Source of the DNA: Diacronema lutheri
Taxonomy: Eukaryota; Haptophyta; Pavlovophyceae; Pavlovales; Pavlovaceae
DNA length: 64,000 nucleotides
NCBI GenBank assembly: GCA_019448385.1
Contig: JAGTXO010000004.1
Coordinates: 372,001 to 436,000 of the forward strand
Direction of reading: 5' to 3'
Position 1 is the stretch's first letter. Each line of letters starts with the position of its first letter. Made by a program: the position numbers and the translations under genes. Shown one piece after another: positions 50,208 to 61,462 of this stretch. The notes under the pieces are model-generated. The model worked only from the letters and a program-made list of their open reading frames with translations. It searched no databases and had not been told where the DNA came from.

Positions 50208-53200
50208 TCACCTGAAGACAAAATCCTCAGGTTGCCTCTCCGTGATGTGGTACGCATCGTCACCCTCGTCGAGCGTGGCGTCCGCCGTTACGTCGAGCTC
50301 GACGTGCTGGCCGTGCTCGACGACGAAGCGGAAGCGCGAGCGGAACGCGCCCGGCTCGGTCGGCGTGCACCGCACCATCACCTGCAGCCTCGCTGGCGTG
50401 CGTCCGGGTGTGGGCTCAAAGACGCCGGACATGTGACTGAATGAGAAGATGGACGGCTCGTCTCGACGCACCCTGCACCCCGACGCGGCACGCACCATTC
50501 GCGCGCGCACACGCCCCGCGTGAGCGCGTGCGCGCGACGCTCGCGCGCGCGGTCGTCGCGGCGCTTGGCGCTTGGCGCTTGGCGCGCGCACGTGGGCGGC
50601 TTCGAGGCGATGCGCGTCGCAGCCCTCTCGCGCAGTTCATCCGCCGCCGTGCGCACGGGCGGCACGTGCAGCACATGCCAGCGAACGGGGGCACGCGACG
50701 GGCTCCACAGCTCAATAGGCAGCGCCTGCTCCACCGCCGCGTGCTTGCGCGCAAACCTGCGCGCGCTCGCGTGCGGGCAGTTGGGCTCAGCGGGGGACGC
50801 GTGCGCGCGATGTACGTGCGTGCCACCGCGCATGGGGGGAAGGGAGAGCGAGGGGGGGCGGAGGGGCGAATTGGCGTGCGCGCGCGCGCGCGCGCGCACA
50901 AGAGGCGGGTCGTGCTGATGCAGATGGCGGGTAGGTGCACGACGCCCAAGAGCGCAAAGTGCTGGTGTGCGCCGCTCGCGAAGAGAACGCGCAACGACCC
51001 CCTGCTCGCGACGCGCGCGAGCGAACGGCGCGCGCGGACGCGGCGCGTGGGCTCGCGTGGGCGCACATGAGCGCGCGCGCTCGCGTACGGCCTCGCGCGC
51101 TGTGTTCGCGCGCGCCGTGCGCTCGCCTGTGCAGCTCGCGGTGCTCGCGCGGGCCCTCGCCGTCGTCCGCGTCGGCGACCGCGTCGGCAGCACGCCGCTC
51201 GTCGCTGTCGTCGTCGAGCGCGCTGCCGCGTGGCGTCGCTTCGCTGCCCACCTCGCCGGGCGGCGCGTCGCGCGTCGCGTCGGTTGGCGTGAAGAGGATT
51301 TGCACGCGCGCCGTCTCGCCAGGCGGCAGCACACAGCGCGGGCTCGCGTCGGCGCGCTCGCCCGTCTGCGCGGCGAGCGCGCGCGATGTCGTCGCGCCTG
51401 CGGACAGCCTGAGCGCGATCATTTGAAAAGGGGGCGCGGTGCGCAATGTGAAGCTGACGGACGCGTCCTCGCGGTTGGCGATGAGCAGCTCGCGCCGGTA
51501 CGACGCGTGCGTGCGCGCGTCGTCGAGCGGCGAGACCTGAAATCGCAGCTTTCGCCTCTCGGAGAACTCGACGCGCGGCGCGCGCGCCGAGCCGCGTACG
51601 TCGAGCGCGATCGGCGGATGCACGGCGTGCTTGGCGACGGCGGCAGCGTCGGTGCGCGTGCACCGCGCGACGAGCCTCGCCGCAACGTCGCCCTGCGTCC
51701 GCGGGTCGTAGGTGATGACGAAATCGCGATGGCCGAATGCGGGCACGTCGCCGGCGCGCGGCTCAATCGTGAAAGGGGGCGGGCCGGACGCCGCCAGCCG
51801 CGCAAGCGCATCCGCGTCGCGCTCCTCCTCGTCCTCGTCGAACTCGCTGAAGCGCGAGGTGCGCGCGAGCGGCGGCGCGTCTGCGCCGCCGTCCGTCGCG
51901 CCGCCGTCGCCGCCCGGCACGCCGCCACCGTCCGCGCTTCCAAAAGGGGTGAGTCGAGGTGGGCCAATCTGCAGCCTGACGCGGCCGTCGGCGTCGCTGT
52001 CGACCGCGAGCGCCGCCGAGACGAGGCGCCCTTCCTTCGGCTGCTCGAAGAGCGCCCACTCGACGGCCGCGCCGAAGGCACAGTCGTTGCGTACGCGCAC
52101 ACGGCGTGGGATCGGCGCGTCGCCGACCGGTCGCGCGGGGAAGGCGAGCTCGGTGGGCACGGAGCGCAAAGAGAAGCCCGGCGCGTTCGAGTCGAGCGTG
52201 AGCGGCGAGCCGATCACGCCGACGTCGAGCGGCAGCGAGACGAGCGCGAGGCCCTCCACCTCGCACAGGAGGTAGTCTTCGTGCACGCCCCACATCTGCG
52301 TGTGCGCGGTGATGAGCAGCGCCGCACGGCCCCACGCGGGAAGCACGCCCTCGGCGGGTGCCACCTCGAAGGCGACTTCGTCGTTGGGCGCAAAGAGTGC
52401 GCGCTTGCGCTCGGCGTGCAGCCGTTCGTGCACGTGCCGAGTGCCCGCGTTCGACTGGAAGCGGCGGAGAGGCTCGTGCGCATCGCCAAGCTGCGGCCGG
52501 CTCGGCGCGCCGGCACGCGACGTCGTGCCGGCGCGCAGCGTGTCGCCGCGCGCGAGGACAGCTGCGAGCGCGCCCGTGCTCATACCCTCGGTGGGAGGCG
52601 CGGGCTGCGGAGCGACTTCGACCATCGCCGGGTGGTCGCGCGCGCGCACCTTGAAGCGCGTAGGCACGGATGAGTGGTTACGAATCACGAGGAGAAGGTG
52701 ACGCTCCTCGTAACACGGCACCGCGCGCCCAAAGTGGAGAGGCGGCGGCGGGCGCGACGCGTGCGCGGGCGGTGCGTGCACATCGCCGACGGCGCGGTCG
52801 AGCTCGCGGCCGAGCGCCGTGCCCTCGCCCGTCGCCGGCTCGACGCTGTACGAGACGACGAGGCCATGGACCTGCGAGCGCAGCCGGATGCCGAGGGGGC
52901 GCGCCATCTGCGGTACCGCGCAGCGCACGACCTCGTCAAGCTCGCCCGTGCTCTCCGAGACGAGCATGACGCGCACGTCCTGCGTGCCGCCCGGCGGCAG
53001 CGTGCCGCGCGCCGGCGCGAAGTCGAGCGCCGCTGCCATGCGCAGCATCCGCTGCGCGCCGCTCAAGTCCCACTCCGTCGGCAGCATCGTGCGATTACGC
53101 AGCGTAACGGTCGTCTCGGCGGGCACGCGCACGTGCGTCACGCCCATGTCGACGAGCGGCGTGTCGACGGAGATGCGGTACGCGACAACCTGCGCGCGCG

Positions 53201-56119
53201 CGCTCACGTACGTCGTGCTGCCGCGCGTCACCGCGATTGACAGCGCGGCCTGAAGCTCCTGCTCGCGGTGGCCCTTGTACGTGACGCGCACGCGCGCCCG
53301 CGCGCCGGGCGCGAGCTCTCCCATCGGCTGCGAGAAGGTGAAGTCGCCTGCGCCGTGCTCGTGCGAGCCGCCCGGCTCCACGGCGATCCACCAGCGCAGC
53401 GGCGCCTTGGTCGGGTTCTCGAAGCGCAGATCGGCCGACGGCGTGTCGCCAAGCGCGACGAGGCCAAAGTTCACCTCGGGCTGCAGCACGCGCACGCGCG
53501 GGCCCTCGAAGCTCATCTCGAGGCGCACGTCTGACGGCTCGCCGTAGTCGGGCACGCACTGAATGTTGCGCACGCACCGCGCCGACCGGTGGCCGTGCGC
53601 GACCACCTCGACCGTCGCCGTCGCGCCGGGCGCGAGCAAGACGCGCGCGGGCTCCACGCTCACCGACGCGCCGTCGTCACCCACCTGCGCCGCGCGGCCC
53701 TCAGCCGCGTCGAGCTCGGCTGCGGCAAGCTCGTCATGGCAGACCGAAACGCGCCAGGACACCAGCCGCGGCGCGTCGTTCGGGTTGCGCACGACCAGCG
53801 CGAAGCGGTGGTCAACGTCGACAAGGACGGGCGCGGGCACGATCAGCGCGCGCGGGCTGACGCCGAGCGGAAGGGACGTGCCACGCCCCTCCAGCTGCAG
53901 CCCGACCTCCGCGTCGGCGATGCTCTCCGCGCGCCGCGCGCGCTCCGCGCTGGGCAGCGCGTCGTCGGGCACGCCCGAGATGACGAAGTGCGCGTACGCG
54001 CCGTGCAGCGCACCGACGCGCGGAGCAAACGAGATTGTAAACTCAGCGACGCCCCCGGCTGGCAGCGCGCCGTGCGGCGGCGAGATGGCGAAGGGCATGC
54101 CTGCCTCGCCGTCGCCGTGCGACATCGGCGGCTCGCAATCCTCCGACGCCCAGACGAGCACCGTGTTCTCCGTCAGCCGCGTCGGCGCGAGTGCCTCTCG
54201 AGCGAGCGGATGCAGATTCCACTGGAAGTGGATCGGAAGTGGCGTGCGGTTCGAGTAGCGCACCACCTTGCTCGCGCTGCCGCCGAGCGCGGTCTCGGCG
54301 AAGGCGACGGCGGATTGCGGTGAGAAGAAAGGCGGTGCCGTGCCGTCGATTGATTCGAGCAGCACGTCCACCGCGCACGCGTGCCCGACGATGCGCAGCG
54401 GTCGCACGTGGCAGTTGTCGCACACGAGGAGCAGGTCGGCGACGTGCTGACCGACCGTCGTGGGCGCGTACGTGATGGACAGGCCGAACGAGGCGCCGGC
54501 AGGCACGTCGAGCAGGCGCGGCGCGAGCTTCAAGTCGCCGCTCGCGCACTCCGGCTCCGCCGCCACGCGCTCCGCGATCCCGTCGTCCTCGCGCCACTCC
54601 GCCTGCGAGACAATCGCAAAACGCCCGCCGCCGCCATCGTTTTGCCCGCCCACCGGCACGACGCGCGTGGCGCCGACAAAGCACCAGCCTATGTCGATCT
54701 CCTCGCCGAGCGAGAGCGCGGGCGGCCGCCGCGCCGCGCGCACCGGCACGCCGAACGCGTCCGTCTCCGTCTGCACGAGGATGAAGTCGTCGTAGTCGCC
54801 GAGCGAGTCGGGCGCGAACCGGACGAGGACGCGCGCGTGCAGCCCAGGCGCGACGAAACCATCGTCACCGGGGTATTGCACGAGCGAGATGGAGAAATAG
54901 GGCGTCGCGGGCGGAAGCACGCGCAGCCTCCGGCTCAGCCGGTCCACGTTGTGCAGCTCGATCGCAATCTCGTAGCAGCCGCCGATCGCGTAGTCCGTGA
55001 ACAGGACGGTCTGCGGCCGCACGTGGAAGCCCATCCCCTCGTACGGCTCGCGCGGTGGCTTGAGCGGCGCGTCGGCGGCGGACATGAGCGGCGAGCGGTG
55101 GTGGCGCGGGTTACGCAGAAAGTTGAGCGGGGCGTGCATTCGGCGCAGCACGTCCTCCTCAAGCTGCAGCTGCTCAATGGACATGGACGCGTCGGCGGCC
55201 TTGCGCGGCTTGCGCACCGCCGCGAGCCGCTCGCGCTCGCGCGCGACGAGCTGCGCGCGCGACGCGCCGATCGGCGCGCTGGCGGAGGCCGCGTCAGCGG
55301 GGAGCCGCGTCGCGCCGTCGGCGAGCTCCTTGGTTTGCCGCAGCTCGCGCACGCCGCGCACGCCCGACGAGACGAGCGCCGCGCGCTTGACGCGGCTGCT
55401 CTCTGCTCGGATCGTCTGATTTGCCGTCGCATCGAGGAAATGGGGGTCGGCGCGCACGGACGCCTCGCGTGCGGCGAGATCCTGCGCAGCGTCGCGCGCG
55501 GGAGACGAGGACGAATGCGCGCGCGCGCGGAAAGGGCAGGGCGGACGACCGCGTGTGGCGCGCGTGCGCCGTGCGTGAGGGTCGCGTGGCGCGCCCGCGC
55601 CGTGCGCCGAGCGGCGCGCACCAAATCGTCCGGCTCGCACATGGCCTCCGCGCGCGTCTGCTGGACCTCGCGCAAGAGCTCGTGCGCGTGGAGCAGCCCG
55701 GTATTCTTCGCGAGCGCCGGGTCGATCTTAAAGTTGGACGGCGGCACCGGCAGCCCGAGCTTCTTGTAGACGACGCCGTGCGCGAAGGCGGCCGACTGGA
55801 GGGTCGCGCCGTCGATCTCGTCCGCGCGCTTCGCCTCGTGCAGCAGGTGCTCGGTGAGGCGCTGCGAGTGGGCGAGCTGCGATTGCAGCCGTGATTCGAT
55901 ATGCCGGATCTCCTGTTCGTACGCGTCCGCCTCCGGCTCGGAGGCGGGCGCGGCGGCTGGCGCGCCGTTAGGCGCGTGCGGCGCGTGCGCGTGCGACGCG
56001 GGCGCACCGTCGGCCGCGGGCGCCTTGGAGGCGAGGCTGAGCAGCAGCTCGTCATCCGCCTCCTCTGCGCGCGGGTAGAGGTGCGAGAACGTCGACTGGA
56101 GCACCGACTTGACCGACAT
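50208..56119 (-). CDS. DLEC1/CFAP81-like axonemal protein with MSP/ASH-type domains
   Basis: Five exons (55622-56119, 51127-55481, 50900-51001, 50592-50756, 50208-50472) join in phase to give 1794 residues, close to human DLEC1 (about 1755). Near residue 260, LNFLRNPRH begins the conserved core. FHVRPQTVLFTDYAIGGCYEIAIELHN, RVLPPATPYFSI and VRFAPDSLGDYDDFILVQTE are hallmark DLEC1 blocks. Repeated immunoglobulin-like ASH/MSP sandwiches follow (for example VSFEVAPAEGVLPAWGRAAL-type strands, GDTPSADLRFENPTKAPLRWWI). The last exons complete another such domain. Related proteins are central-apparatus or ciliary components, so the organism should build motile flagella. Intron 2 (51002-51126) needs a GC donor; the other three use GTGCGCGC. 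The ATG at 56119 starts MSVKSVLQSTF. Confidence 0.88.
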
Positions 56120-56195
56120 GCCCGCCGCGCCCTCCTCGGGCCCCAGCCCGGCGACGAGCTGGCGCCGCCCTGCTGAATGTGGAAACGGCCCCACG
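56120..56195. promoter_or_regulatory. 76-bp spacer between divergent DLEC1-like and methyltransferase start codons
   Basis: It contains GCTGAATGTGGAAACGG at about 56172-56188, nearly identical to GCTGAATTTTGAAACGG in the bestrophin/kelch spacer. In both cases the word lies within 20 bp of the plus-strand ATG. A core-promoter or initiator role is a guess. Confidence 0.5.
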
Positions 56196-57659
56196 ATGGC
56201 TGTTCCGCGCCGGTGCGTGGTAGCCACAATGTGGAGACGACGACGTGCACTCGTGCTCGCGCTCGCGCTCGCGCTCGGGCTCGCGGGCCGGGCGCCAACC
56301 GCAGTTGGCATTGCTACAGGCGTGGAGCACACGCCGTGGGAGCGGCGGCGGGTCGCCGTTCACGTCACGCGCGGCTGCGAGCAGCGGCTGCGCCGGCTTG
56401 CGGACGAGCGCGCGCCGTTTACAGGTGCGGCCGTCTACCAGGAGGAGGTGCTGCGCGTGAGCTATTCGGCGGAGCCAGGAACGGTCGCCGCGATCTTTGG
56501 GCCGGGCGACAGCGCCAAGGCGGGCCGGCGCAACGCGGCAGCCACCGCCGTCGGATTGTACGATCCGCTTAGCCCGGTGCGTGTGCGACTCGTCGAGCAC
56601 GGCGCGACCGCCGCGCCGCTCGACGGCGAGTGGGTGCGCAGAGCGATCGGTCGGGCGGCGGCCGAGCGGCACGCCGCGTTCTGCGCGCCGCACACCGCGC
56701 CGCTCGCCGCCGCCGAGCGCACCACCGGTTTTCGCATCGTAAACGGCGAGAATGATGGGCTGCCCGGACTCGTCATCGACCGGTACGGCGGCACGTTTGT
56801 GCTCAAGCTGTACGCTGGCGCGTGGCTACCGTGGGTGAGCGCGGCGGTGCGCGCGCTCGAGCACGCATGTGCACCCGACCTCGAGCGTACCGTGCTCCTT
56901 CTGTCGCGCGAACTCGCGCAACTGCCGGCCGCCGCACGACTTGGGCTCACCCACGGCGACGTGCTCTCGGGCTTGCCGCTGCCCGCAAGCGGCGAGGTGG
57001 CCTTTGAGGAGAACGGGCTGTCGTTCGGATGCGAGCCCGTCGTCGGCCAAAAGACCGGCTTCTTCCTCGACCAGCGCGACAACCGCGCGCTCGTGCGCGC
57101 ACTCGCCACGCGAGCGCCCGGGGCGCGCGTGCTCAATGTCTTTTCGTACACGGGCGGTTTCAGTTTGTACGCGGCGGACGGCGGCGCGTCGCACGTGACG
57201 TCGATCGACGCGTCGCGTGCGGCGATCGACGCCGTCGAGCGCAACTGGGCGCGCAACGCCCACCGCCCAGCCGTCGCGGCCGCGACGCACGTTGGGATCG
57301 CAGCGGACGCGTTTGAAGCGATGGACGGGCTCTGGCGCGAGAAGCGCGAGTTTGAACTCGTGGTTGTCGACCCGCCGTCGTTCGCGCAGCGCGAGCGGCA
57401 CGTCGACGCGGCGCTCGCCGCGTACGCCAAGCTCGCGCGCGCCGCCGTGATGCTCGCCGCGCCGGGTGGGCTCGTGCTGCTCGCAAGCTGCTCGGCAAAG
57501 GTCGCGCCTGACGCATTTCACGCGGCGGTGGAGGCGGCCGCGCGCCAGGCAGGCCGGCCGCTTGAGGTTGAGGCGCGGCTGGGGCACGCGTGTGACCACC
57601 CGGTGCGCGCGGCTGGCGCGACGCCCTACCTCAAGGCCACGCTCGCGCGTGTGCGCTGA
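56196..57659 (+). CDS. RlmI-like 23S rRNA (cytosine-C5) methyltransferase, probably organellar
   Basis: This single exon encodes 487 residues. A basic, then hydrophobic N-terminus (MWRRRRALVLALALALGLAG) could be a plastid or mitochondrial targeting or bipartite signal. The region after it (RRRVAVHVTRGCEQRLRR onward) fits the PUA domain that opens this family. The SAM methyltransferase core has IVNGENDGLPGLVIDRYGG, GQKTGFFLDQRDNR, VLNVFSYTGGFSLYAA (SAM-binding), VVVDPPSF (motif IV) and LLASCSAKV. These match the bacterial RlmI/YwbD group that methylates C1962 of 23S rRNA. Eukaryotic copies are usually organelle-directed, so a chloroplast or mitochondrial ribosome is the likely target. The HACDHPV near the C-terminus is also typical. 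Confidence 0.9.
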   Translation: MAVPRRCVVATMWRRRRALVLALALALGLAGRAPTAVGIATGVEHTPWERRRVAVHVTRGCEQRLRRLADERAPFTGAAVYQEEVLRVSYSAEPGTVAAIFGPGDSAKAGRRNAAATAVGLYDPLSPVRVRLVEHGATAAPLDGEWVRRAIGRAAAERHAAFCAPHTAPLAAAERTTGFRIVNGENDGLPGLVIDRYGGTFVLKLYAGAWLPWVSAAVRALEHACAPDLERTVLLLSRELAQLPAAARLGLTHGDVLSGLPLPASGEVAFEENGLSFGCEPVVGQKTGFFLDQRDNRALVRALATRAPGARVLNVFSYTGGFSLYAADGGASHVTSIDASRAAIDAVERNWARNAHRPAVAAATHVGIAADAFEAMDGLWREKREFELVVVDPPSFAQRERHVDAALAAYAKLARAAVMLAAPGGLVLLASCSAKVAPDAFHAAVEAAARQAGRPLEVEARLGHACDHPVRAAGATPYLKATLARVR

Positions 57660-57864
57660 AGAGTGATGTGGGTGCCTTTGCCCGTGCGCCAGCTGCGCGA
57701 GAGCAGAGCGTGCCCAGCGCGCCCTTGGCACGCGGCGCGACACTGCCGGTCGATGATGCGCAGTTGGCACGCAGTCTGCAGTCTGTCACTGCCGGTCGTG
57801 ACTTTTGAGGGAGTCAGCCATCGTGCGTACGCCGACTCCCGGTCGGTCGCGACGATCGGCGCGG

Positions 57865-58916
57865 ATGAAGAGCTCCGTGGCGTTCGGTTGGAGCAAAAAG
57901 CCCGCGCGCGTCTCGGGCGCGAACGCGCTTGAGAGCGCGCCGGTGCCGACGGATGGCACGGCCATGCCGGACGGAGCGGTGGCTGACGCCGCCGCGCCCG
58001 CCGCCGCAGCACCGCCGACGACGCGGCGCGAGAAGCGCAAGAAGTGGGGCGACGCGCCCCCTTCGGCAGAGGCCGAGCCGGGCGAGACGCCGCGCAGGCG
58101 CGGCGTGTGGGGCTTTGCGGCCGACGTCGACTTGCCGGCACCGCCCGCACGCCCTTCATTACCGATCGCGCCGAGCCCCTTTCTGCCGCCGCAGCCGCTT
58201 CCGCCCGCCCGCGCACTCGCCGCCGGCATTTTGCCGGGCGTGGCACCTGCCCACGCGGCCATGCCGCCGCCCCAGTCGGTTGCCGGCGCGCTACCAGCGT
58301 GCACGCTGGCCGCGCCGCAGGCTCTGGCAGGCGTGCAATCAGCTCCGCCGCCGTCCATCATCTCGCTCACTGCGCCTGCGGCGGTGAGCGCGCCGGCCGT
58401 GCCCCCCGCGCCCGCCGTTCCCGCAGCGACTGCTGGGCCGGCTGCGCCGGCTGCGCCGGCGGTGCCTCCCAAGCCGGCGCCCGTCAAGATGGACCTGGCG
58501 GTCGCAGCAAACACGGCGCTACAGCAGATCATCGCGATGACCGCCGCTATGGCCAAGGTGCCGCCGAACGCTGCGATCGCCGCCGTCGGCGCCGCGCTTC
58601 AGTCAAATGGCGCGTTCCAACGCTCACTCCCCGGCGCCGCGATGCAAAAGGCGGCCGACTCCGCCTTCACCGACTCGACAGGCGGCGCCAAGTCGGCGGC
58701 ACCAGCTGGCGGTGGCGGATCGGCGGACGGCAATGAGGACGAGAACGGCGCCGCGCGCACGCGGCGCAAGCGCGGCCGCGGCGCGAGCCCGAGTCAGGCG
58801 AATGGGGGCGCGCGTTCGGAGAGCGCCGGGCGCACCAAGCGCAAAAGCGCGCCGTCGCGCTCTCGCTCTCGCTCTCGCTCGCGCTCGCGTTCGGCGCGGC
58901 GCAGCCGCAGCCCACG

Positions 58917-58948
<32 letters not shown>

Positions 58949-59493
58949 CGCGGCGCAGCCGCAGCCGCAGCCGCAGCCCGCGGCGCAGCTCGCCCTCGCG
59001 CCGTCAGAGCCCTGCGCGCCGCGGCTCGCCGGCCGGTCGGCGGCGGTTGGAGCGAGCGCGCGAGTGGAGACCCGTCAGGCCGCCGCCCGCCATCGTGCGC
59101 GAATGGCCCCCGGAGCGGCCACCGATGGGCGAGCCGCGGTCCAAGGCCGGGAGGCCGCGGGACTCTGAGGGGAGGAGCGGCGGCGACGCTGGCGCCGGCA
59201 GGGCCGCGGCCGAAATTGCGGTTTCGGCCGCGCCGTTCGCAGCAGCGCGCACGGGCGGCGTCGCCGACGCGGCGGACGCGCTGGGCGACGTCGACGCGGC
59301 GGACGGCGCGCTCGCCGCGCAGCAGGCACCTGCGCTCGGCCTGGTACCGCTGGCGCTGCGCTACCTCTCGCAGCTGACGGCCGAGCAGCTCATCGGCCTG
59401 CCTGCGTCCGAGTTGAGTCGGCTACACTCAGAGCACCTGCTCGCGCTGCGCGTGTTTGGCGAGTGCGAGCAGCGCCGCCTTCTCGGCGTTTAG
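57865..59493 (+). CDS. Arg-Ser-rich nuclear protein
   Basis: A single exon encodes 542 residues. The start MKSSVAFGWSKKPARVSG is followed by TTRREKRKKWGDAPP, reminiscent of the K-R-K-x-R-W-G motif at the head of branch-point protein SF1. A long Ala/Pro-rich region and a helical block (LAVAANTALQQIIAMTAAMAKV) come next. An RS domain at about residues 325-395 is made of alternating Arg-Ser dipeptides with R-R-S-R-S-P units. A final helical block follows (YLSQLTAEQLIGLPASELSRL). There is no RRM. RS domains mark splicing regulators and are phosphorylated by SRPK/CLK kinases. I do not recognise a specific family. The ATG at 57865 is the first good one; a TTG lies 60 bases upstream. Confidence 0.7.
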
Positions 59494-59768
59494 GTTTCGC
59501 AATTCGCAAAATGGCTCCCATTCACGGCATGTTTGCATCGTGATGCGCCTGCTTGCCGGCCATCTAGCACGAGGCGCCACCGCGCACGGGCACCCGCCCT
59601 GTTCCCGCGCCGCAGCGCCGGCGGAGGACGAGGTGCGCCACGCAACGCCGTGCCGCACGCGGTCACCGACCGTGCGCGCGCCACGGAGCAGCGCATGCCG
59701 CACGCTCTAGCAAGCGCGCTCGATGAACAGAGCGGGCGGCAAGCAGCCGCGCGGGCCACACGCCGCTA

Positions 59769-61085
59769 TCACTTGACGTGGTTGGCGACGATGTGCAAGC
59801 TCTTCACAATGTGGTTGTACGCATCGTCGACGGAATCCGTGAAATACAGTTGGCTCACATCGCGCTCGGAGACGGTGCCGTACTCGCACAACGCCTGCAG
59901 GGCAGCGCGGAGCGCAACAGGCGCGCGCCGAGGCAAAGTTGGCGCGCCACGGCGCGCCAGCATGTCCAAGGGGAGCCACGCGCGCCGCGTGAGCGCGCTC
60001 GATCGCGATCCGCGGCGCGCTCACCTCAAAGTTGAGCACCGACTTCCAGTACTTCTCGCCGAGGAGCACGACGGGCACGTCGAGCTTGATCTTGCCCGTC
60101 TGCTTGAGCGTGAGCACCTCGAAGAGCTCGTCGAGCGTGCCGTACCCGCCGGGCGTGCAGACGAGGCCGAGGCACGGGTAAACCATCCAGAATTTGCGCG
60201 TGAAAAAGTAGTGGTATTCAAACGCGAGCTCGGGCGTCACGTACTTGTTGAGCCCGGGCTCAAAGGGCAGCGAGATCCCCATGCCGATCGAGCGGCCGTT
60301 GGGCACGAGCGCAGCGCCCTTGTTGGCCGCCTCCATCAGCCCCGGGCCGCCGCCGGTCGCGACGATGATCGGCGCGATCGGCGCATGGTCTTTGTACTTT
60401 GAGGAGGGGTCGATCATGTCGCCCGAGTCGATCTGCTCGTGCATGATCTTCTTCACCATGTTGAACGCCTCCTTCGAATGCCCCCACTCGGTAATCCTGC
60501 GCGCGAGCTCCGTCGTCTTCTCCATGTACTCACACACCCACTTGAGCTTGTTGTGCCGCGTGAGGTTGCTCTGTGCGGTGGCCTTGTCGGCGGCCTTGGC
60601 GGCCTTGAGCTCCTTCTCGAGCACGATCGCCTTGGCCGCGTGGTCCTCCGCCGTTGAGCAGCGCGCCGAGCCGAAGAAGAGGATCGTGCCCCAGATCCCG
60701 TTGTCGCGCAGCCTGCTCTGCGTGTCCTGGTACTCGCACAGCACGCGGATCGGGCGCGCGTCGCGGCTGGTGAGGAAGCTTTCCGACTTGTACGCCTTCA
60801 CCGTCGGCGTCCAGCCGTTCGGGTGCTCCCGAGCGACGGCCTTGACCGGCTCCTTGGCCGCGGCCGCCGCACCGTCGTCCGACCCAGCCTGCCGCAGCGC
60901 GATCCAAAGGTGGGGGCGCGCGCCAAGGCCGCCGCGAGGATGCGAGTGAGCGAGCGAGCCAGCCGCGCTGCGGCAGCCCACCCGCAAGCGTCTGTGGACC
61001 AGTCCTCGCCCGCGGCCCAGCGCCAGCGCGACCAGTCTCGATGCCCGAGGATTGCCCTCGCCCTCACCTTGCGCTTCGGAGCCAT
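59769..61085 (-). CDS. LOG-like Rossmann-fold protein (lysine decarboxylase-like family)
   Basis: Three exons (61068-61085, 60025-60888, 59769-59894) join in phase to give 335 residues. The first exon has only six codons, MAPKRK. The fold is diagnosed by VATGGGPGLMEAANKGA and by VCTPGGYGTLDELFEVLTLKQTG (PGGxGTxxE), the nucleotide and catalytic motifs of LOG phosphoribohydrolases. WGTILFFGSAR opens the fold. A 100-residue charged helical insertion (KATAQSNLTRHNKLKWVCEYMEKT) and the length exceed those of plant LOGs of about 215 residues, as in the larger TIGR00730-like branch found in protists and bacteria. It probably hydrolyses a nucleoside monophosphate; cytokinin activation is possible but unproven. 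It is tail-to-tail with the RS gene (275 bp). Confidence 0.88.
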
Positions 61086-61462
61086 CGCAAGTCGTCGGAG
61101 CGCTCGTGCGCGAGCGTGTACAGATTTCCGTCAACGAGAAGACGAAAAACTGAATTGAACCGATGGCTATGATCACTTGGGGTCTAGGGCCGCTCCCTTC
61201 AAAGGTGGGCGCCGTCGCGGCTGTTCCACATGCAGCAGTGGCCTTTGACGATCTTGCCGTGGTAACTGCGCACCACTCGCGCATCGTTGGCGCGGACTCG
61301 CTGCCGCCAGTCGTCGCGCCCCTCCGCGGGCTCGCAATCACGCGCAGTGACGCGCGGATCGTGGGCGGGTAGATGGCGTCGCACGCGCAGCTCGGGGCCC
61401 AGTCGGTTGATGTAGGGCGAGACTTTGCGCGCTGGTCGGCTGAGCGCTGAAGCGAGCGGTCA
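61086..61462. other. Intergenic region between divergent LOG-like and exostosin-family genes
   Basis: These 377 bp contain both promoters by position. A less GC-rich patch lies at about 61125-61215 (AAGACGAAAAACTGAATTGAACC and CCCTTCAAAGG). No gene is visible. Confidence 0.45.

Noticed and set aside
50967-55769. Plus-strand frames up to 568 codons opposite the DLEC1-like gene
   Set aside because: They are Arg/His/Ala-rich shadows; the minus strand carries recognisable ASH/MSP sequence throughout.
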